The position numbers and the translations under genes were made by a program. Shown here one piece after another: positions 59,538 to 64,000 of a DNA stretch of 64,000 bases (positions are counted from its first letter, which is position 1; every line of letters begins with the position of its first letter). The notes beneath the pieces are model-generated. The model was not told the origin of the DNA, did not search any database, and saw nothing but the letters and a program-made list of their open reading frames with translations. Origin of the DNA: Ga0077523 sp038324085 (GTDB taxonomy: Bacteria > Pseudomonadota > Gammaproteobacteria > Burkholderiales > Ga0077523); contig JBBQHP010000022.1 of NCBI GenBank assembly GCA_038324085.1, positions 6,995-70,994 of the forward strand, in the 5' to 3' direction.

Positions 59538-60647
59538 ATGAACCCGATCCTGAATCCCCTCGTGCTGGCGATGCTGGTTGCCGTCAGCCCCCTCGCCGAT
59601 GCTGCCAACGCCCCGGTCCCGAGCGCGACGGTCGCGCCGGCCGCCCGGTCTGCGCCGGTGGCGATCAAGGCTCCCACCGACTGGATCATGTATGACGATA
59701 CGACCTACACCCCGGTCGCCGACGACGTGAGCCGCTCACTCGACGCCGCACGCAAGGCGTTCGACGCGGACGATGCGACGGCGGCCGCCGCCAACATGCG
59801 CGCCGTAGCGGACGAGCTCACCCTGCAGGCGGATCGCGCGAGCAAGGTATACAAGGCGCTCGAGAAAGGCGATGAGGCGTTGCTGGCAGCCGATACGCAG
59901 GCGGCTCGCGACGGAATCAAGCGCTTGAAGGCGGTTGCCTTGAAAGCGAATTCGGCGGCGGACAAGATCGAAGGCGGCAAGATCAAGTCGAAGGCCGATC
60001 TGGACAAGTTGATCGACAAGGCGGCGCGTTCCGACATGGAGCGGCGCTGGCTGGTGACCGACGTCGCGACCTGGTACCCGGTCAGCCAGGAACCGCAACG
60101 CCACTTCACCGACGCGGTCGCGGATTATGCGCGACAGGACTACCCGGCCGCGGCCGCCGATATCCGCAAGGCGACCAGTTACCTGCGCCTGGAGGCTGCC
60201 CGGGCCAGCGGCAGTACCAGGCAGGAACTGCGCGGGTCGATCGCCCAGCTCGACAAGCTCGCGTTTGCCGTGGAGGCGGGCAGTCCGAAGGAACAGCACG
60301 CCATGTCCCGGGATTTCGCCAAGGCCAGCCACGCGCTGGCCCTGGAACACCGGGCCAAGGCAGCGGAGTCGTGGACGCGCAAGGAATACGACAAGGCCGG
60401 CTACGAACTGAAGGCGGCGGCCCATGGCCTGGAAAGCGCCGCCGGCTGGCTTGGAACCGAAGCGAGCAGCGGCGCCTCTGCGACGGTGGTCGCGACCCGT
60501 GAGCTGGGCGACAAGCTCGCGGCCGGCGCGGGCTGGACCCGCGAGGAGGTCGGCAAGGGCTTCGAGTCGCTGGGCGACGGCCTCAACGCCCTCGGCCGGA
60601 AGATCGGCGACACCCGGCAGGCGGCGCTGGCCGATGTCAATGCGTGA
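59538..60647 (+). CDS. Exported helical protein, YfdX-like
   Basis: A 369-residue protein with signal peptide (LVLAMLVAVSPLADAANA). The rest is almost wholly alpha-helical: DVSRSLDAARKAFDADDATAAAANMRAVADEL, HFTDAVADYARQDYPAAAADIRKATSYLRLEA and EYDKAGYELKAAAHGLESAAGWLG. The two similar units DADDATAAAANMR and RQDYPAAAADIRKA suggest an internal duplication of a YfdX-type four-helix unit. It is probably periplasmic. Function unknown; 36 nt after the stress-protein gene. Confidence 0.68.
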   Translation: MNPILNPLVLAMLVAVSPLADAANAPVPSATVAPAARSAPVAIKAPTDWIMYDDTTYTPVADDVSRSLDAARKAFDADDATAAAANMRAVADELTLQADRASKVYKALEKGDEALLAADTQAARDGIKRLKAVALKANSAADKIEGGKIKSKADLDKLIDKAARSDMERRWLVTDVATWYPVSQEPQRHFTDAVADYARQDYPAAAADIRKATSYLRLEAARASGSTRQELRGSIAQLDKLAFAVEAGSPKEQHAMSRDFAKASHALALEHRAKAAESWTRKEYDKAGYELKAAAHGLESAAGWLGTEASSGASATVVATRELGDKLAAGAGWTREEVGKGFESLGDGLNALGRKIGDTRQAALADVNA

Positions 60648-60694
60648 CCGTCGCCCGATTGCAACCTTCCCCACACGATGAAAGGAGACCCGTC

Positions 60695-61138
60695 ATGAAG
60701 ATTCCACACCCTTCGTTCGCACTGTTGCTCGGTGCCGGCTTGCTTGCGGCTACGCCGCTCGCGACGCTCGCAGCCGATGCCGGCAATCTGATCGTGCCCA
60801 AGACTGTGCGCGGCACGACCTATCTCAACGGCGGCGTCGGCAAGGAGGAGAAGTCCGCCATGGATCGCATGGCGAAGGAGTACCCGTTGCGGATCACGTT
60901 TTCCGAACGCAAGAACGACGAGTTCGTCGTGGATGTGCCGGTCACCATCTACGACGCTCGCGGCAAGACGGTGTTCGAATTGCCCAAGGCCGGCCCGATG
61001 CTGTACGTCAAGCTGCCCGAGGGGAAGTACAAGGTACGTGCGCGCTACGAAGGCCGAGTCGAGTCGAGAACGGTCGACCTCGCAGGTGCGGGCGGCAAGA
61101 ATCTGTACTTTCACTGGACCGACAAGCCGAGCGCCTGA
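60695..61138 (+). CDS. Exported protein with carboxypeptidase-regulatory-like fold
   Basis: A 147-residue protein with signal peptide (FALLLGAGLLAATPLATLA). The mature part shows NGGVGKEEKSAMDRMAKEYPLRITFSERKNDEFVVDVPVTIYDARG, then LPEGKYKVRARYEGRVESRTVDL, a beta-sandwich resembling carboxypeptidase-regulatory or PEGA-like domains. AAAGGAG lies 7 nt before ATG 60695. It ends the three-gene periplasmic/stress set and is followed by a terminator. Confidence 0.75.
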   Translation: MKIPHPSFALLLGAGLLAATPLATLAADAGNLIVPKTVRGTTYLNGGVGKEEKSAMDRMAKEYPLRITFSERKNDEFVVDVPVTIYDARGKTVFELPKAGPMLYVKLPEGKYKVRARYEGRVESRTVDLAGAGGKNLYFHWTDKPSA

Positions 61139-61266
61139 GATTCACCGTCCCGATCGCACCGTACCGGAATCCGGAAGCAGCGCGATGCTGACCGGAAGCG
61201 CGACATCCGGACCGGCGGCTCGGCGCACGCGGCACTGACGGGTGCGCCGTCGGTGAAGAACCGAAC

Positions 61267-61297
61267 CCGACCCCGCCCAGGCGGGGTCGGATGTTTT
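61267..61297 (+). terminator. Terminator between convergent genes
   Basis: An 11-bp GC-rich near-perfect stem (CCGACCCCGCC / GGCGGGGTCGG) followed by ATGTTTT. It ends the 58950-61138 unit; it may also act on the minus strand. Confidence 0.75.
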
Positions 61298-61338
61298 CGG
61301 GTTCCGGTATTGGATGAATCGCGACCGGAGGGCGGCCC

Positions 61339-61857
61339 CTACAGCGCCACGTCGTTCGCCGCCGGCGTCAGCTCCGCGGCGCTTTCGCCCTTTTCCGTGG
61401 CCAACTGCAGTTTCAGCTTTTCCAGCCCGGGGAGATTGTCGAACAGCTTGACCCCCAGCGTGCCGCCCATACGACTCGAGGTGGCGCCTTCGCAATGGAA
61501 ACGGTACATGGCCTGGATGTTCCCGTCGGCCGTGGTGGGCTTGCCCTGGGTGTCCACGGCGAACGCATTGGCGTTCTCGACCTGGCAGCGGGCCTGGTCC
61601 GGGAACACGAACAGTTTGTCGGCGGCCTTGAGCCGGGCGACAACCTCCGCCGGCGTCAGGCTTTGCTTGTCTGCGGACGAAGCGTCGGCCCGCGTCATGG
61701 GCAGACGCAGTTGCATGCTGACATCCGGCCCCGATACGTCCACCGCCAGCGTACCGCTGCGGTACTGCGCCGCGGCGGTGCCGTCGGCGCTGGCGGGCAG
61801 GGCGGGGACGAGCGCTGCGAACAATGCGAAGGTGATGGGGGTGCGCAGTTGAATCAC
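61339..61857 (-). CDS. DUF2796-like exported protein
   Basis: A 172-residue periplasmic protein with signal peptide (LRTPITFALFAALVPALPASA). The mature part has LAVDVSGPDVSMQLRLPM, ADKLFVFPDQARCQVENA and a YRFHCEGA segment near the C-terminal FDNLPGLEKLKLQLAT. This layout fits DUF2796 (ZrgA-like), but the His-rich zinc-binding stretch of ZrgA is absent. GTG 61857 with GGAG upstream is the start; the frame is open further upstream without leader features. Role unknown. Confidence 0.7.
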   Translation of the reverse strand: MIQLRTPITFALFAALVPALPASADGTAAAQYRSGTLAVDVSGPDVSMQLRLPMTRADASSADKQSLTPAEVVARLKAADKLFVFPDQARCQVENANAFAVDTQGKPTTADGNIQAMYRFHCEGATSSRMGGTLGVKLFDNLPGLEKLKLQLATEKGESAAELTPAANDVAL

Positions 61858-62132
61858 GTTCAGGCTCCGAAGAAGATTCCGAAGGCAGAAGTCTATCGCA
61901 GCCGGCTCGAATCCCGCGCGGGTCGCCGCCGACCGGCATCGCAGCAACGAGACGGGCGCGAACGTCGAACGTCGGCGCGGGCGGGCACCGATCAACCGAT
62001 CCCCGCGACCCTGATTCCACGAGCGATTGTGGGTACTATCACGGGTCCGCTGCCGCTACCTGCGCAGGGTCGTTCATGGCTTGCTGCCTGCCGCAGGACC
62101 CGGCCTGCTTTCATCGCACATCGGAGAGTCAT

Positions 62133-62909
62133 GTGGACCTGTTCATCAAGGATCTGAAGGTACTGATCACTGCCGGCGCCACGGGCATCGGTCTCACCAC
62201 TGCGGCGGCCTGCGTCAACGAAGGCGCGAAGGTGTTTGTCTGCGACGTCGACAAGGCCGCGATGGCGGGCATGGCGAAGACCCACCCGACCATCGGTACC
62301 ATCGAGTGTGACGTGAGCGACCGGGACGCCGTGGCAGCGCTGTTTGCCGCTGCGATCCCCAAGCTCGGCGGGCTCGACTGCCTCGTGAACAACGCCGGCG
62401 TCCCGGGCCCGACGGGACCGGTCGAAGACATCGATCCCGAGGCCTGGGACCGTTGCCTGGAAGTCGGAATCACCGGCCAGTTCAATTGTGCCCGCGTCGC
62501 CGTGAAGCACCTGACGCAGTCGAAGAATCCCTCGATCATCAACCTCGCTTCGGCAGCCGGAAAATTCGGCTTCCCCAACCGCTCGCCGTACGTGGCGACG
62601 AAGTGGGGCGTGGTTGGATTCACCAAGACGCTCTCCATGGAACTGGGGCGACACGGCATTCGCTGCAATGCCATCCTGCCGGGGCCCGTAGACGGCGCGC
62701 GGATTCGTCGCGTCATCGAGGAAAAGGCGCAGCTTGCGGGCAGGCCCTATGACGAGATCAAGTCGAACTGGCTCGCACTGGCCTCGATCAAGGAGCTCAT
62801 CGATCCGCAGCAACTGGCCGACATGATGGTGTTTCTATCCTCGCCGCGAGCGCGCACGATCTCAGGACAGGCCATCAGCATCGATGGCGACATGCAGGCG
62901 CTGGTCTAG
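62133..62909 (+). CDS. Short-chain dehydrogenase/reductase
   Basis: A 258-residue Rossmann-fold SDR. It has the cofactor loop TAGATGIGLTTA, CDVDKAAMA and CDVSDRD (Asp after beta-2 favours NAD), NNAGVPGPTGP, and the catalytic Ser, Tyr and Lys in LASAAGKFGFPNRSPYVATKWG. It closes with SGQAISIDGDM. GTG 62133 has GGAGAG 5 nt upstream. The frame is open further upstream from 62076. The substrate is unknown; the sulfurtransferase gene follows after 87 nt. Confidence 0.92.
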   Translation: MDLFIKDLKVLITAGATGIGLTTAAACVNEGAKVFVCDVDKAAMAGMAKTHPTIGTIECDVSDRDAVAALFAAAIPKLGGLDCLVNNAGVPGPTGPVEDIDPEAWDRCLEVGITGQFNCARVAVKHLTQSKNPSIINLASAAGKFGFPNRSPYVATKWGVVGFTKTLSMELGRHGIRCNAILPGPVDGARIRRVIEEKAQLAGRPYDEIKSNWLALASIKELIDPQQLADMMVFLSSPRARTISGQAISIDGDMQALV

Positions 62910-62996
62910 CGCACTCGGCCTCACCGACGATGTTCAGGCAGTGCCGATCCGGTCCCTGCCGCAGCCGAATCGACCGACTCAACAGGAGCAGTATCG

Positions 62997-63866
62997 ATGA
63001 CCTACCCAGGCCCCGTCGTTTCCACGCAGTGGCTCTCCGACAATCTCGAGGACAGGAACGTGTGCGTGGTGGACGCCACGGTGCATCTGCCCGACACGGG
63101 TCGGGACGCCCAGGCCGAGTACCTGGCCGAGCACATTCCCGGTGCGCTGTTCTTCGACCTCGCCCGCATCGCGGATCCGGATAATCCCCTGCCGCGCAAG
63201 TTTCCCTCGCGCGAGCGCTTTGCCGCGGAAGTAGGCGCGCTGGGGATCGACAACAGTACGCATGTCATCGCCTACGACACGCCAGGGCTCTACAGTGCGG
63301 CCCGGGTGTGGTGGTTGTTTCGTCATTACGGCTATGATCAGGTATCGATTCTCGACGGCGGACTGAAGGCCTGGAAGGCGGAGAACCGCCCGGTCGAAGC
63401 CGGCGCAGTCGAGCGCGGGCCCGCGACGTTCGTCCCGGGAAAGGAGCGCGACCTGTTTGCCTCCTGGCGCGACGTCCTGCGCGCTTCCGACGAGGGCAGC
63501 GCACGGATTCTCGACGCGCGCACACCCGGGCGATTCTCCGGCGCCGAACTGGATCGCTATCCGGGCGCCCGCGCCGGTCATATTCCCGGCAGTCGCAATC
63601 TGTACTGGGCGGACCTGCTCGATCCGCAGACCCGCAAGCTGTTGCCGGTGGCGTCCATTCGTGAGCGCTTCGAGAAGGCGGGCATGACCGCGAACGAACC
63701 GTTGGTGTTGTCGTGCGGTTCGGGATTGACGGCCTGCATCCTTGCCCTCGGCCTGCATGTGACCGGACGCGATCGTTGGCAGGTCTACGATGGCTCGTGG
63801 GACGAATGGGGACGTCGGGCCGATCTTCCGGTCGAATCGGGACCGGCGGCGCCAGCCGGAAACTAG
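62997..63866 (+). CDS. sseA: 3-mercaptopyruvate/thiosulfate sulfurtransferase
   Basis: A 289-residue two-domain rhodanese. The N-terminal inactive domain has STQWLSDNLEDRNVCVVDATVHL and GALFFDLARIADP. The C-terminal domain has ILDARTPGRFSG, GHIPGSRNLYW and the active loop CGSGLTA with the persulfide-forming Cys. CGSG(V/L)TA favours 3-mercaptopyruvate over thiosulfate (which uses CRKGVT). AACAGGAGCAG lies before ATG 62997. The TAG stop is directly at the end of an IS5-type element, so the original C-terminus may have differed. Confidence 0.93.
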   Translation: MTYPGPVVSTQWLSDNLEDRNVCVVDATVHLPDTGRDAQAEYLAEHIPGALFFDLARIADPDNPLPRKFPSRERFAAEVGALGIDNSTHVIAYDTPGLYSAARVWWLFRHYGYDQVSILDGGLKAWKAENRPVEAGAVERGPATFVPGKERDLFASWRDVLRASDEGSARILDARTPGRFSGAELDRYPGARAGHIPGSRNLYWADLLDPQTRKLLPVASIRERFEKAGMTANEPLVLSCGSGLTACILALGLHVTGRDRWQVYDGSWDEWGRRADLPVESGPAAPAGN

Positions 63867-64000
63867 GGCCTGTTCACACTACTCGCAGCCCATCGGCGAT
63901 GAGCGCGAAGTTGATGAAGCCAATGAACATGAGGTCGAGTTTCTCGAATCGCGAGAAGATGCGCCGAAATCCCTTGAGCCTGCGGAACAGCCGCTCGATC
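63867..64000 (-). mobile_element. IS5-family insertion sequence, one end
   Basis: From the window edge down to a TGA at 63874-63876 the minus strand reads IERLFRRLKGFRRIFSRFEKL, then DLMFIGFINFALIADGL. This is the C-terminus of an IS5-group (IS427-like) DDE transposase, including the ER(L/R)F..K..R..FSR.EK block with the last catalytic Glu. The sequence GGGCCTGTTCACACT just after the sseA stop looks like the terminal inverted repeat. The element continues beyond the window. Confidence 0.85.

Overview
The window is high-GC, densely coded DNA from a proteobacterium, most probably a betaproteobacterium. The clues are the ileS-lspA-ispH block next to a minor-pilin/pilY1 operon (an arrangement also known in Pseudomonas), an earP-efp pair for arginine rhamnosylation of EF-P, TatT-type TRAP transport and many CaiB/crotonase-type CoA enzymes. 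No species can be named from the sequence alone.

Layout. 1-12.4 kb: end of ileS, lspA and ispH (+), then the type IV pilus operon pilE-fimT-pilV-pilW-pilX-pilY1 (-), a Fur/Irr-like regulator and two crotonase-fold enzymes. 12.45-15.9 kb: a tRNA-Thr(CGU) followed by a decayed accessory patch with an IS91-type transposase remnant, a tiny intact lipoprotein gene, a frameshifted diguanylate cyclase and a wrecked IS630-type transposase. 15.9-27.2 kb: a Rap1a/Tai-like protein coupled to an enolase-superfamily enzyme, cytochrome c, a YqhA-like protein, an amidohydrolase, a CaiB-type CoA-transferase, a TRAP operon (TatT, DctP, fused DctQM) whose DctP gene carries an in-frame amber codon, and an MFS transporter. 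27.3-45.1 kb: unknown and housekeeping genes (esterase, LysR, VOC, apt), the minus-strand set dsbD/scsB - redoxin - earP - efp, an OmpA-type lipoprotein with a long Gly/Ala/Asn linker, a NIPSNAP/CoA-transferase trio, a multiheme-cytochrome remnant, and a DGPF protein with an ECF42-like sigma factor. 45.2-54.7 kb: a cyclic-di-GMP region on the minus strand. 55-64 kb: a Tat-exported SMP-30-like protein, a Baeyer-Villiger-type monooxygenase, a periplasmic/stress gene set, a DUF2796-like protein, an SDR, a sulfurtransferase and the end of an IS5-type element.

The most interesting locus is 51.15-54.71 kb. Its first gene encodes a small stand-alone homologue of photoactive yellow protein that keeps the chromophore cysteine and the Tyr/Glu that hydrogen-bond the chromophore. 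It is followed, with 13- and 14-nt gaps, by a PAS-PAS-GGDEF protein whose GGDEF motif is degenerate and by a PAS-GGDEF-EAL protein. The simplest reading is a blue-light input feeding cyclic-di-GMP turnover. Both downstream genes are interrupted (one in-frame TAA, one extra base in a C4/G4 run). A second c-di-GMP pair lies just downstream: a LysM-FecR-repeat envelope protein, itself frameshifted by a 61-bp duplication, overlapping a CHASE2-PAS-GGDEF-EAL enzyme.

Several genes that otherwise look intact are each broken by a single event (dctP, three c-di-GMP genes, the FecR gene). Real decay, recoding or phase variation, and assembly error cannot be told apart from the sequence alone; read-level data would decide.
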